DNA of 64,000 nt from Amycolatopsis australiensis (GCF_900119165.1 NZ_FPJG01000006.1:6634001-6698000); one strand, 5' to 3'. Positions 25,859 to 35,857 are shown, counted from the first letter of the stretch. Notes: generated from the sequence alone by a model not told the origin. Translations and numbers: made by a program.

Positions 25859-26566
25859 TCAGCTCGCTGCCCCCTGTTTCTCGAGACCCCACGCCTTCCG
25901 GCGCTGTCCGTCAGGGTCGAGATGCTCGTACAGCACAGTCACGTGCTCTTCGCGAGTGAGCTCCACAAGGACGTTCTGCTGCAGCCGATGCAGCGACTCG
26001 ACCTCGATGCGCAGTGCGCTCATCCGGTGGCGCAACCGCAGCCGGGCCCGCCAGGGATGCCAGAGCACCGCCAGCAACAAGGCGGTAGCGGCCGCCTGGT
26101 ACTCCTGCGTCGCCCGGACCAGCCGATCCGCGTCGGCACCGAGCACGCCGCCGAGGCAGCGGTCGATCGTCACCATCAGCGTGCTGTCCAGGAGCCGCTC
26201 GTGAGCACCGCCCGCGAAATCGGCAACCCGCCGCGGCATCCCGGCCACGAGAACCGCGGTCATCAGGTCGGCGAGCGCCTCGCGCAAGGCGCGATACCCA
26301 TCAGCGCCGCCATCCAGAAGCGCGGTGACACCCAGCTCCATGGCAATCGACCGCCGACGGCCACCCGGGGACGACCGCGGAGCCACGCCGACCTCGACGG
26401 TGCGGACACCGCCGCTGATTTCCCGCACCTTGGCCAGATGCCGATAGACCTCAGCGCGCAACTGGCGCCGATCCTGGATCTTCGCGACGTAGTTCGTCAG
26501 CGCCGCACCAACGACACCCCCACCGATGGTGTAGGCCACCTCGACCAGACCGGGCACGGGTACCAA
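25859..26566 (-). CDS. hypothetical protein with N-terminal membrane segment
   Basis: A 235-residue protein of no recognised family. It has one short hydrophobic N-terminal segment (VAYTIGGGVVGAALTNYVA) followed by a mostly helical, charged body rich in Arg and Leu. The longest frame starts at a TTG; the in-frame GTG at 26557 is an equally good start. It is separated by 170 bp from the P-type ATPase. No function is proposed. Confidence 0.55.
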   Translation of the reverse strand: MVPVPGLVEVAYTIGGGVVGAALTNYVAKIQDRRQLRAEVYRHLAKVREISGGVRTVEVGVAPRSSPGGRRRSIAMELGVTALLDGGADGYRALREALADLMTAVLVAGMPRRVADFAGGAHERLLDSTLMVTIDRCLGGVLGADADRLVRATQEYQAAATALLLAVLWHPWRARLRLRHRMSALRIEVESLHRLQQNVLVELTREEHVTVLYEHLDPDGQRRKAWGLEKQGAAS

Positions 26567-26772
26567 TCTTACCCCAAGTGATCAGGACAACAGATCCCGA
26601 CATCGTCCCGATCCAGAGCCCGCTCATCGTCGCGAACCGTCTGTGGCAGAGACGAGCCAGCTCGAGGCCAAGACCGCTCTGGACACCTCGTCCAGGCGGG
26701 ACTGGTAAAAGTCGCCGAGTTCCTGGTCAGCCTCTCCCCGCGTGGCCTACAGCGTGGTCGAGCTTGTCCGGA

Positions 26773-27177
26773 TCAGTTCCGCACGAGTCGCCGGGCACGT
26801 CGCGCGTGGACCATGCTGGCGATCCCGGCGCCGAACGCGAGGATCAGCCCGGCGGACATCACGACGTTGCCGGCGACCGTGCCCGGGTTCGAGGAGACGA
26901 GGTTGGGGGCCAGTTGCCCGGAGATGCCACCGACGCCGACGATCCAGAACGCGATGAACGCGCCGAACACCGAGTGCCAGCACCAACGCGCGGTCGCCAG
27001 CATGAGCAGTCCGGCCAGAACGATGAACAGGATGCCGGGTGGGAACGCGAGCCCGAAGAAGCCTTGTGCCGCGGAGAATTTCGCCGGGTTAGCGGCCCAC
27101 TGCACCAGCAGTCCGGTGATGCCTACGAGCATCCCGGCGAATGCGAGCAGGGTGTTGCGGTTGAGACGGCGGAACAT
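26773..27177 (-). CDS. small four-helix membrane protein
   Basis: A 134-residue protein. ATG 27177 follows GAAGGAG at 6-7 nt. Four hydrophobic helices are visible (LLAFAGMLVGITGLLVQW, FPPGILFIVLAGLLMLA, SVFGAFIAFWIVGVGGIS, and VVMSAGLILAFGAGIASMV), with a short Arg-rich tail. No named family was recognised. The spacer of about 200 bp to the next minus-strand gene shows nothing clear. Confidence 0.65.
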   Translation of the reverse strand: MFRRLNRNTLLAFAGMLVGITGLLVQWAANPAKFSAAQGFFGLAFPPGILFIVLAGLLMLATARWCWHSVFGAFIAFWIVGVGGISGQLAPNLVSSNPGTVAGNVVMSAGLILAFGAGIASMVHARRARRLVRN

Positions 27178-27437
27178 GGTGGACTCCTTCGCAGCGGGCC
27201 ATGGAAAACTGTTTCGGCGCCCAGTGTCAGCGCGCGGCCCCTGCACAGGCATCGGGCCGGAAGCGACACCTTTCCTGCGCCACCTACGTCACCGGACGTA
27301 CCTGTCGTCTCGGCGCCCCGTAGACGTCCGCGGCCAGGCCGCTGGACGCGACATAGTCGCTCACGACTGGAGTGCAGCGCACCAAAAGGTGCCTACTTCC
27401 TTCTTGAACGAGCCTCGCCGGTGGCGGCGGCACCCGC

Positions 27438-28235
27438 GTGATGCAGTTGCTGAAGGTCGAGGACCGCGTGCTGTTCGACGGCGTCGGGCACCAGGTGGTC
27501 GCGCTCGCCGGAACCCGCGTGCGGCCGGTCGCCGAGGCCGGCACGCCGAGCGTGGTGCTGCTGGGCCACCTGCTCGCGTCGCCGGGGTTCGCGATCCTCG
27601 GCGCGGCCGAGCCGGCCGCCGCGCCGCCGCTGGACGGGCACCTGCTCGAGGACGTGCCCGCCGAGGTCGCCGCGCGGCCCGGGAGTGAGAACGGCACGTG
27701 GTCGAGGCCGAGACCGGGCTGCCGCCCGGCGCGCCGCCGGGACCGCGCCGCGTCCGGAGTTCGGCCCGGCGCTGCGGACCGTCCGGCAGCGGGAAGCGGT
27801 GGCCAAGGCCGCGGAGCTGACCGCGGCGGGCACGCCGACGAGCGCGATCACCGTCCAGCGGATGCGGCACCGCTACCGCGACGGCGGGCTGCGCGGCCTC
27901 GTCGACGGGCGTGCAGCCCGCCGCAGCGCTCCGCACGGACGCACCGACGAGCGCGTCGTCGATGCGATCCGTCAGGCGCTGGCCAGGCGACGCCTCGCTG
28001 CGGATGCTGGTGGCGGATTCGATGTGCCGGGTGCAGTTCCGGGCACGGCCGACTCCGCGCGACATCCGCCACGTCCTCTACGACGCACTGCACATCGGCG
28101 GGCCCCCACCGGCCAAGCCGATCGAGTTCGACACGGTCCTGAAGAAGGCGCTCTCCCAGCGGTTCCGGGTGCTGATATGTGACGAGACGCAAGGCTCTCG
28201 CCGGAGTGCTTCGAGTCGGTGCGGGTCACCGCCCG
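27438..28235 (+). mobile_element. remnant of a Mu/TniA-TniB-type transposon
   Basis: Four pieces in different frames match transposase parts. 27438 on: VEDRVLFDGVGHQVVALAGT and SVVLLGHLLASPGFAIL (N-terminus of a Mu-like transposase). 27690-27960: RQREAVAKAAELTAAGTPTS and VQRMRHRYRDGGLRGLVDGR. From about 28000: PTPRDIRHVLYDALHIGGPP, then FRVLICDETQ, the AAA ATPase (TniB) Walker-B region, followed out of frame by SPECFESVRVTA. The catalytic DDE core and most of the ATPase are deleted. No terminal inverted repeats were identified. Confidence 0.65.
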
Positions 28236-28258
28236 GTCCCGCGTCGCATAATGGGTGG

Positions 28259-29984
28259 ATGTTCGGTGCACCCAATGTGGAGCGGCTGAAGCTCCGTGGT
28301 GACGTGCGGAAGCTGGTCAAGGCGTTGCACTACCAGCCGGACGAGCAGGTCCGTCGCGAAGCGGCGCTGGCGCTCGGTGAGGTCGGAGACCGGCAGGTCG
28401 TCGCGGTCCTAGTCGAGGTGATGGCCTGCGATGTCTGCCCAGCCGCCGGCGCTGCCGCCAGATCGCTGCAGGCGATCGGCGTGGCCGGCGTGCCGGTGGA
28501 GGACCTGGTCGATGCGCTGGTGCGGTCGCGCCGCTGGCACGCCGAAGGCGTACGCAGCTGTGGCTGCGCCTCGCAGAGCCAGCTGATCATGGGCGTCACC
28601 GACATGGTGCGGCCGCGGGTGGAGGCGGCTCACCTGCCGCTGTTTGTCGGGCTCCTCAACGATGGCGACGTCGCCCTGCGAGAGTTCGCGGCGATGGTGC
28701 TGGAGAGGATGGGGCCGTCAGCGGTCGCCCCATTGGTCGCCAGGCTCGCCCAGGAGCGGCCGGGAAGCGTCGTGCACCGGGTCATCTTGAAGGCCATCGC
28801 CTCGCTCGGTGATCCCTCGACGGTAGATGTCCTCGTGCGTGGCATCGCCGACATTCCGTTCGGAGAATCCTACCGGTCTTTCGAGTTCGCGCTTAGTGAT
28901 GTGGCCGGCTCCGGTCTGCCGGGTCTTGCCGAGGGTCTCGCGGCGCTGATCCCGCAGGCCCGTTACGTCCAGCAGCGCGAGCAGTTGGTGGAAGCCGTCG
29001 GGCGCCGCCTGGGCGCACCCGCACTTGCCGACGCCGCGATGGCACGGGCGAAGCTGGCCGACCGGCGTGCCAAACTGGACCAGGCGGTCGCCCGGCAGCA
29101 CATCTCCACGCTGATCGGGCTGCTGGATGGCGAGTTCGCCGAGGAGGCCCGGCGCGCGCTGAGCGGCATCGCCAGCCCGCGAATGTACGACGAGCTGGTC
29201 CACATGCTGCGCGGCGACCATTGGGAGTTCGCCGCGGCGGAGCTGGGCCGGCGCCGGGAACACCAAGCGGTCTTCCAGATCATCGATCAGCTGCGCGCGG
29301 GCCGGAAGGGCGTGCTGCCCGCGCTCACCCAGCTGGGCGTCACCGACGTGGACGAGTTCCTCGTGTCCGCTTTGGACTCGGCGGACCTGCGCAGCCGGGC
29401 GGTCAGTCGCGTCGACCCGGATCGCGGTGCGACCGCCCTTCGACGCATCGCCGAGGACAACGCGGTCGCCTACCACGTCCGGTATCTGGCACAGTCCCGC
29501 CTCGGCTCTCCCCCCACCGGTGATCCCAAGGAGACATCAGTCAAGCTGCTGATGAGCGCCGCCGCCGACCTCGGCCTCGGCCGGGACCTCGGCCTCACCC
29601 CATACACCCTGGGAACCGCGGTGGACCCGTCGCTTCCGAGGCCGGGATATGTCGATGTCTGGAGCCGCGGACGCGTCCTCTACGAGGAGGAGTACACCTT
29701 TTACGACTATGACGACGGCACGCCCTCGAAGCGGTGGCAGACGCCCGGCTACCACTGGGACGTGCGCAGCAAAACCCGGCGAAGACGGTACCTATTTTAC
29801 CGCCACTGTGCGCGCCGACGGCCAGGTGGAGTTCGGTGGCGGCCTGGAATTTGATGGCTCTCTTGGTGGCCCGCATCGTCCTAACCGGCGCTATCCGGCC
29901 GACCCCGATGGTTGGCGCGCCACCATCGCCTACCTCAACTACGGTTTCCGCGCCGGCAGGCGGATCCGCCTTTTCGAACGCTGA
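28259..29984 (+). CDS. HEAT-repeat protein, frameshifted near its C-terminus
   Basis: Starting at ATG 28259, about 500 residues of helical HEAT-like repeats follow (DEQVRREAALALGEVGDRQV; DVALREFAAMVLERMGPSAV). Such scaffolds bind proteins or nucleic acid. A C-terminal aromatic region (YEEEYTFYDYDDGTPSKRW) then runs into a wrong frame. Skipping one A in the AAAA run near 29770 restores GEDGTYFTATVRADGQVEF and a natural end at 29984, giving about 574 residues. The gene sits directly downstream of the transposon remnant. Confidence 0.65.
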
Positions 29985-30300
29985 CCCGCTCCGGTTCCGG
30001 GGCCGGCGCCGACTGCACCGTAGACCGCCGCGAGACCGATTCCCCAGCGCGACGCCGACGCGCCGGTGCCGCGTGAGATGCTCACCCAACAGGCGACCAG
30101 GTGACATAGACGCGGAAGACGGCAGGCCGCGAGCGACACGACTCCGGGCCATGGTCGCGACAGTCACGCAGTCGGCGCAGTCGAGCGGGGCAACCACCTG
30201 GGACCACCATCGCGAAGGCTTCTCACTGCGCCCGCAAGCGCGCGCGACATTGTGGCGCGGGCGTAGCAGCAGGCCGCGCCGTAGCGATTCACAGTCTGTG
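29985..30300. other. intergenic stretch with a possible EamA-like crumb
   Basis: About 315 bp between two plus-strand genes. On the minus strand LLGEHLTRHRRVGVALG recalls the end of EamA-family transporters, but only about 30 residues in mixed frames support it. No promoter is evident. Confidence 0.25.
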
Positions 30301-32034
30301 ATGAGACGGAAACCGCTTTTGTCCGGGTCGCTCTGGCGGGGTTGGGCGCCGGCGCGTGGCGCGCTGGTGCTCAGCGGGGTGGCGCTGCTGGCCGCGATGG
30401 CGGTGCTGTTCGGGTGGGTGGACTGGCTGGCGTTGGGTCGGTGGGCGCGCCCGCTGGCGGTACCGCTGGCGCTGCTGGCCGTCGCGGTCGGCGGGCTGGC
30501 GGTCGCGGTGGCTCGGCGGCGGGGGGAGCGGACGCCGCGAGCCAGGTCGGTCGGGATGAGCTGGTGGGTTGTGGTCGCCGCAGCGATCGTGGTGGCCGCG
30601 GTGGGGTGGGTGGCGACCAGCTGGCTGCTCGGCGAGGCCAACCAGGCCGGCGATGCGGACAAGAGGGCAGCGGCGCGGGTTGAGGCGATCAAGACCGGGC
30701 TCGGGATCGGCGCGGGCACCACCGGCATCTTCGCGCTGCTGCTGGCGGTGCGGCGCCAGCAACACAGCGAGAACGACGCGGCGGAGAAGAACGTCACCGA
30801 GCTCTACACCAAAGCCGCTGACCAGCTCGGCTCCGACGAGGCTCCGGTTCGGCTGGCCGGGTTGTACGCGCTGGAGCGGTTGGCTCACAATAATCCCGGC
30901 CAGCGCCAGAGCATCGTCAACGTTATCTGCGCCTACCTGCGGATGCCCTTCAGCCCGCCGGACGCTGTACCGTCCGCGGCGGCCAACCAAACCCAGGTCG
31001 AGGAGCACCAGCGCCGGGTGCAGGAGCGGGAAGTCCGACTCGCCGCGCAGCGGATTCTTTTCGATCATCTTCAACCCCAGGAACGCGGGAAATTCTGGGC
31101 AGACATCGACCTCGACCTCACCAACGCCAACCTGATTAACTTCACTTTGAAGAGCTGCCGAGTAGAGACCGCCTTCTTTCGCGGCGCGACCTTCACCGGC
31201 GAAGCCATGTTCGATGAGGCGACCTTCACCCGCGGCGCCCGGTTCGATGACGTGACCTTCACTGGCGACGCCTCGTTCGACCATGCGACCTTCACCAGCC
31301 TGGGCGCAGCGTTCGACGGCGCAACCTTCCTCGACGTCGCCAGGTTCCACCACGCGACTTTGACCCACGCCTCGTTCAGAGAAGTGACGTTCATCGGCTC
31401 CGCCGGGTTCAGCTTTGTCACCTTCATCGATACCGCCACGTTCACCGGCACGACCTTCACCGGAGCAGCCTGGTTCGACCATGCAGACTTTAACGGCGAA
31501 GCCATATTCACCGGCGCGACCTTCACTGGCGCTGCCGAGTTCACCGGCGCGACCTTCACCTGCCCCACGTGGTCTGGCGACGTCGCCAGCGCCGAGTTCA
31601 CCGGCACGACCTTCACCGGAGCCGCCCGGTTCAAATATGCGAGCTTCACCGGCACCGCGCGGTTCAACGACGCGACCTTTATCGGCTACATCGAGTTCGA
31701 CGACGTCACGTTCGAGCTGCCTGAACTTTTCAGCTACTCCACCGCTCTGGTCGAGTTCGACCGTGTGACCACCGCGGGCGGCGTCAGGTTCGCCCGCGTT
31801 GCTTTGATCGGCATCGGCTATTCGGGAGGTCCCGGCCGTGTGCTGCGAGCGGCTTTGCAGATCGCTCGTGCCAGTAACGCGATTCTCGACCCGCAGGACT
31901 TCGCAACCGTGACCTCGCAGTGGTGGATCAACCGAGGTTTCGTCCGTCTGAAGCGGTCCCGACCACGCATTCGTGTGGTGACTGACCGACGATTCGCTGT
32001 TCGGCAGCTGTCGGGCCGACGGGGGCGTGGGTGA
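30301..32034 (+). CDS. membrane-anchored pentapeptide-repeat protein
   Basis: A 577-residue protein. ATG 30301 begins MRRKPLLSGSLWRGW. Three hydrophobic helices (about 15-75 and 83-105) and another at about 135-150 anchor it. A linker region resembles 'KAADQLGSDEAPVRLAGLYA', found before pentapeptide domains in many actinobacterial proteins. About residues 290-480 are pentapeptide repeats with phenylalanines (ATFTG, ARFDD, ASFDH, AEFTG), which fold into a right-handed square helix. The long in-frame region upstream of 30301 looks non-coding. Function of the group is unknown. Confidence 0.8.
   Translation: MRRKPLLSGSLWRGWAPARGALVLSGVALLAAMAVLFGWVDWLALGRWARPLAVPLALLAVAVGGLAVAVARRRGERTPRARSVGMSWWVVVAAAIVVAAVGWVATSWLLGEANQAGDADKRAAARVEAIKTGLGIGAGTTGIFALLLAVRRQQHSENDAAEKNVTELYTKAADQLGSDEAPVRLAGLYALERLAHNNPGQRQSIVNVICAYLRMPFSPPDAVPSAAANQTQVEEHQRRVQEREVRLAAQRILFDHLQPQERGKFWADIDLDLTNANLINFTLKSCRVETAFFRGATFTGEAMFDEATFTRGARFDDVTFTGDASFDHATFTSLGAAFDGATFLDVARFHHATLTHASFREVTFIGSAGFSFVTFIDTATFTGTTFTGAAWFDHADFNGEAIFTGATFTGAAEFTGATFTCPTWSGDVASAEFTGTTFTGAARFKYASFTGTARFNDATFIGYIEFDDVTFELPELFSYSTALVEFDRVTTAGGVRFARVALIGIGYSGGPGRVLRAALQIARASNAILDPQDFATVTSQWWINRGFVRLKRSRPRIRVVTDRRFAVRQLSGRRGRG
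31165..31730 (+). repeat. degenerate repeats encoding pentapeptides
   Basis: Units resembling GCGACCTTCACCGGC recur about every 30 or 60 bases. They encode the phenylalanine-centred pentapeptides of the enclosing gene. These tracts are prone to slippage, so copy number may vary between strains. Confidence 0.7.
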
Positions 32035-32077
32035 TCACCAGCGCACCCGCGCCTCGCCGTCGGAGCTCCGTGGCGGC

Positions 32078-32294
32078 TTAGCTGGGGATGTTGCGGGGGT
32101 TGTCCGTAAGTGTTGCGTTCGCCGATCTTGCCGTCCTTGTTGCGGATGAAGTGCTCGACCTTGCGTTCGCGTGCCAGGTCGCGGCCCTGCTCGATCGCGG
32201 CGGCTCTGGTGTCGTGGCTGTCGAGCCCCTTGATGCCTTCGACCTTGTTGTGCCACTGGCCGTTTTCGAAGTAGGTCTCGACGTCGCCCTTCAT
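32078..32294 (-). CDS. DUF2188 domain protein, frameshifted at the end
   Basis: The sequence begins MKGDVETYFENGQWHNKVEG and continues ARERKVEHFIRNKDGKIGER, a textbook DUF2188. The open frame then runs on to 31818 into unrelated sequence. Shifting one base after YG (near 32100) gives the family's usual C-terminus NPRNIPS and a stop at 32078. It is convergent with the pentapeptide gene. Function of the family is unknown. Confidence 0.65.
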
Positions 32295-32529
32295 CGCTGG
32301 CTGCTACTCGGCTCGACGTGGGCGGGTATCCGCGTCGTTGTCACCGCGCGGGTACCCCGCCGACCCTGCGGGGAACATCAACACTCCTGCGACCAGCCCT
32401 GAAGCGCCGTGACCGGGTTCGGAGGGCCGGACGAAGAAGGCTCCGTCGGCCGTGGTTTCGACCGGCAGAGCCTCGCGCGCTCGGGGAGCGCAACCCGCAC
32501 GACATACCCGGTTCGCCAGCAGCGAAACC

Positions 32530-33020
32530 TCAGCCGATGGGCAGGTCGGCGCGTGCGTGGTCGAGGTCGGCGAGCAGGTCGCCGTGCTCACCGACCCGGT
32601 CGAGCACGTCCTCGGCGGTGAACACCAGCTGCGCAGCGCGCTGGCAGGCGCGAACCTGGTCCCAGGTCAGCGGGGTGGACACGATGGGGGTGTCGCGGCC
32701 GCGCAGCGAGTATGGCGCGATCGTGGTCTTCGCCGGGTTGTTCTGGGACCAGTCGATGAACACCCGGCCGGTGCGCTGGGCCTTGGCCATGACCGCGGTC
32801 ACCTGGCCGGGGGTTTCGCGGGCCAGCTGCTGGGCGAGGCGTTTCGCGTAGGCCGACGGCGCGCCCGGGTCGTCGACGTCGATGCCGCAGTAGAGCTGCA
32901 TGCCCTTCGAGCTGGACGTCTTCGCGAACGGGGTGAGCCCGTCCGCCACGAGCAGGTCGTGCAGCCGCTCGGCGACCCGGCAGCAGTGCACGATCGAGGT
33001 GCCGGGGCCTTCACCGGACT
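32530..33020 (-). pseudogene. fragment of LigD-type primase-polymerase
   Basis: The minus-strand frame encodes the C-terminal part of the NHEJ polymerase domain: VHCCRVAERLHDLLVADGL, FAKTSSSKGMQLYCGI, KRTGR-like KAQRTGRVFIDWSQNN and RGRDTPIVSTPLTWDQV. Homology starts abruptly at about 33020, just after an in-frame TAG, and the N-terminal half with the catalytic aspartates is missing. It is a deletion relic of a polymerase-domain ligD paralogue. Confidence 0.75.
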
Positions 33021-33148
33021 AGCCATCGAGATGCCAGATCCCAGCTTGGCGGCTATGCCGCGCGAGCGGTCATCCTCGCGAGTTGCCACCCTCCCAGCTC
33101 GGCGGCCTGATCTGACTCGAACGCGCGACACGCGGCATGTGCGGATGT

Positions 33149-33679
33149 CTACAATTGCCCCGCGGCGACCTCGTAAATGATCCCCAGACCGTCCTCGTCG
33201 TCCCACTGCTCGCCGATCTCGACAAAGCCGTACTGCGATGCCAGCTGGTAGGAAGCCAAGTTGTCGGGGCTTATGGTGACCCGAACGGTGCGCACTCGTG
33301 GCTCGTCGGCGGCTCGGCGCAGCAGGGCTTCCAGCGCCGCGCGGGCGTAGCCGCGGCGACGGTGTACCGGTTCGACGGCGTAGCCGATCTCCACCATCCC
33401 CGACGGGTCGGGAGGCCCGTGGTAGCCGGCCCGGCCCACGGCCAACTGCCGCGGTTCGTCCCAGATGACCCCAGTGACCCAGGCCGCGCTGGCCGGGTCT
33501 TCGTCCACTTGTCTGCAGCGCATCTGCCACACTCCGCGCCAATCCGGGCCGGCGAAGTAAGCGGAGACGGGGACCGGACTGACCGCGTTCGCCGCCGCCA
33601 GGTTGCCACGTGCGAGAGCATGGAATGCCGGACCGGTCAGGTGCACGATCCGTACCTCCGGCCTCCTGTGATCGGTCAT
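33149..33679 (-). CDS. GNAT-family N-acetyltransferase
   Basis: About 176 residues. The acetyl-CoA-binding motif A reads IGYAVEPVHRRRGYARAALE (Q/RxxGxG/A class), followed by VRVTISPDNLASYQLASQYG, the typical second GNAT motif. It transfers an acetyl group from acetyl-CoA to an amine; the substrate is unknown. ATG 33679 starts the conserved part; the open frame reaches 33742 upstream. Confidence 0.82.
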   Translation of the reverse strand: MTDHRRPEVRIVHLTGPAFHALARGNLAAANAVSPVPVSAYFAGPDWRGVWQMRCRQVDEDPASAAWVTGVIWDEPRQLAVGRAGYHGPPDPSGMVEIGYAVEPVHRRRGYARAALEALLRRAADEPRVRTVRVTISPDNLASYQLASQYGFVEIGEQWDDEDGLGIIYEVAAGQL

Positions 33680-33788
33680 GAGACAACCTTGGCAGACTGA
33701 CCGGGCGGACGTCATACGTTCCCGGCATCCGCAATTCGGCAATTGGGTGCGTTCAGGTCAGCGTCCGATCAGCGGCGGAAGCGTGCGT

Positions 33789-34250
33789 TCAGGAGCGCTT
33801 GGTGAAGAACTCCCGGGCTGTCGGGGGAAACCAGAGCAGGGCGACAATGAGGATCTGCGCGGCGCTGATGGTCGGGATGACGGCGTGGAACATCGGCGAG
33901 GATGACCAGGACACGACGCTGAACACCACGGATAGCAGCTGGGACGCTGTGGCGAGGCGACGGGTCCACGGCCGCGCGGTGGCCAGCTTCCATGCCAGCA
34001 GTGCGCACAGCGCCAGGAGGATGCCGTGGAAGGTGGCTCCGGAGGTCACGGCGATTGTGGCTGACCGGGCGACCTCGGCTGCGTCGAAATCGGGGTGCTG
34101 GGTCGCGATCTGGGCGCGCAGGGTGTTCTGGTTGAGTCCCATTACCAGGGGCACGACCAGGTGGCTGATCGCTATGGCGGTCAGCAGTGCCTGTGCCGCC
34201 TGGACGGGTGTCGGGGTCCGCGATGCCGTGACCTGAGCAGGTCGTTGCAT
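33789..34250 (-). CDS. small membrane protein coupled to MarR regulator
   Basis: A 153-residue protein with four hydrophobic segments (ALLTAIAISHLVVPLVMGL; HGILLALCALLAWKLA; LLSVVFSVVSW; AAQILIVALLWF). The ATG at 34250 lies 2 bp past the stop of the upstream MarR gene; its GAGGAGG ribosome-binding site is inside the end of that gene, so translation is probably coupled. It resembles small LapA/DoxX-like hypothetical proteins only in topology. Confidence 0.7.
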   Translation of the reverse strand: MQRPAQVTASRTPTPVQAAQALLTAIAISHLVVPLVMGLNQNTLRAQIATQHPDFDAAEVARSATIAVTSGATFHGILLALCALLAWKLATARPWTRRLATASQLLSVVFSVVSWSSSPMFHAVIPTISAAQILIVALLWFPPTAREFFTKRS

Positions 34251-34252
34251 GT

Positions 34253-34762
34253 CTAGGCCTCCTCTTCCTGGGAGTTCACGCGACCTCGCGCTCGGAGCCA
34301 CCGGGGTCCGGTGCCGGGCCGGGACTTGGCCCCGGATGTGTCGCCGCGGTGTGCCCAGGCCTGGTTGAGCCGGGTGATCAGGGTCAGCGCGGTGGACACG
34401 TCTGCGTCCGGCCAGTCGGAGATGACGTCCGCGAACACGGCCGCTCCGGCCTGGACCGTGGTGTTGATCTCCGCCTGACCGTTTTCGGTCAGGCGGGCGA
34501 GGAACGTGCGGGAGTCGTGCGGATCAGGTTCCACTGCGAGGTGCCCCGCGCGTTCCAGGGCGGCGAGGTGTCGGCTGGTCGCGGATGCGGTGAGACCCAG
34601 TTCGGTGGCGATCGTGCTCGGGCGGACGGGACCGAGCACGGCCACGGTCCCCAGCACCCGAACCCGGGCCAGGTCCAGGCGCCGGGATATCCGGCGGTGT
34701 CCCTGGTCGATGAGCTCCATGACCGCACGCGCCAGTTCGGTACGGTCATTTCGTTGCGACAT
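34253..34762 (-). CDS. MarR-family transcriptional regulator
   Basis: A 169-residue winged-helix protein: recognition region IATELGLTASATSRHLAALE, wing HLAVEPDPHDSRTFLARLTE. It heads a two-gene operon with the membrane protein. No Shine-Dalgarno precedes the ATG, but TAGATT lies 6 bp upstream, the spacing expected for a leaderless transcript. It probably autoregulates this pair. Confidence 0.88.
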   Translation of the reverse strand: MSQRNDRTELARAVMELIDQGHRRISRRLDLARVRVLGTVAVLGPVRPSTIATELGLTASATSRHLAALERAGHLAVEPDPHDSRTFLARLTENGQAEINTTVQAGAAVFADVISDWPDADVSTALTLITRLNQAWAHRGDTSGAKSRPGTGPRWLRARGRVNSQEEEA

Positions 34763-34954
34763 GAAATGAATCTAGCAGATCACGTCTCCGGGCGCCACGT
34801 CCAACCGGTCACCACACCTTCGCGCATCGACGCGAACCACGTCCCCTCATCGGCATGACAGGACGTCGGCTCATGCAACTCGACTGGTTGCCCACTGTCG
34901 CCCGGCGGAGGCGCCGGTCTCGCCGAGGCCGAACGTGCTTGTCTGCTCAGCTCC

Positions 34955-35857
34955 TCACTCCGGCGAGTCGACGATGACCGGTACACCCAGGTCGACGGGG
35001 CCTGCTGGCCCTCGGGTGCGTGTTCGGCCGAGGCTGGTCAATTTCCGGGCGGCTTCGTTGAGGCTGGTCTGCAGGCCAGCGACCTCGCCGAGCCAGCCGT
35101 TGAGATGGGCTTCCTGGATGCGGTCGCGTAGGTTGGCGATGATCTCGACCAGCCGTGGCCAGGCTGAGGGGTCTAGGCGCAGGCTGGGGCAGCGGATGCA
35201 GGCGTGTTCGTGCTTGCAGGGGGTGCCGTAGGGGCGGCCGTACTCGCCGACCTCGAGTTTGCGGGTTTGGAAATGTTGCTGAAACTCGGTCCATTCCTGC
35301 TGCGTCGGTTCCCGGTATTCAGCTTCGGCCCGGGTGGCGCGGCGGCGGTCGAGGAACGCCCGATACGTGCGGACGAGAGCTTCGTCGAAGACAGCCAGGT
35401 AGGCCTGGGTGGTGTTGATGTTGGCGTGGCCGAGGATCCGGGCGAGGATGTGGACCGGGAGCCCGCCGGTGGCGGCCTCGGTGGCGAACATGCGACGGAA
35501 GTCATGGGGCCGGTAGCGCAACGGTTGACCGTCGGCGGCGGTCAGGCCGGCGCGAGCGACGGTCTGGTCGAGCAGCTTGTAGATGGTGTTCTGCGTGGGG
35601 ACTTCCCACGTCCAGCCGTTGCGGGTGTGCTGGAACAGGTGCGGCAGTGGTGGTCCGACGAGGTGTTCGGTGGTGTCGTAGCGTCCGGTCAGGGGAACGG
35701 TGCCTCCGTTGCGGCGACGGAGCCGGGTGATGATGGTGGCCAGAACGCTGGCGAGCTCCGGGCCTACCAACAGGAGTCGTTCCTCGTTGGACTTCGACGG
35801 GACAATCTGCAACATCGGTACAACCTCGCCGGTGTCGGGCACTTTGTAGGAGATCAA
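34955..35857 (-). pseudogene. tyrosine recombinase, N-terminally truncated
   Basis: The C-terminal catalytic domain is intact: RYRPHDFRRMFATEAATGG (Arg and His box), HILARILGHANINTTQAYL (second His box) and the final Tyr in AVFDEALVRTYRAF. A Cys-rich tail follows (CKHEHACIRCPSL). The N-terminal core-binding domain and first catalytic Arg region are absent; homology begins at about 35857 (ISYKVPDTGE). The break abuts the 5' truncated HTH gene on the other strand, marking a deletion or insertion junction. It is likely inactive. Confidence 0.75.

Noticed and set aside
29985..30139. EamA-like fragment on the minus strand
   Set aside because: Only about 30 residues in mixed frames are suggestive; too little to call.
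31165..31730. tandem repeats as a CRISPR-like array
   Set aside because: The repeats are in frame, degenerate and encode pentapeptides; there are no unique spacers of fixed length.
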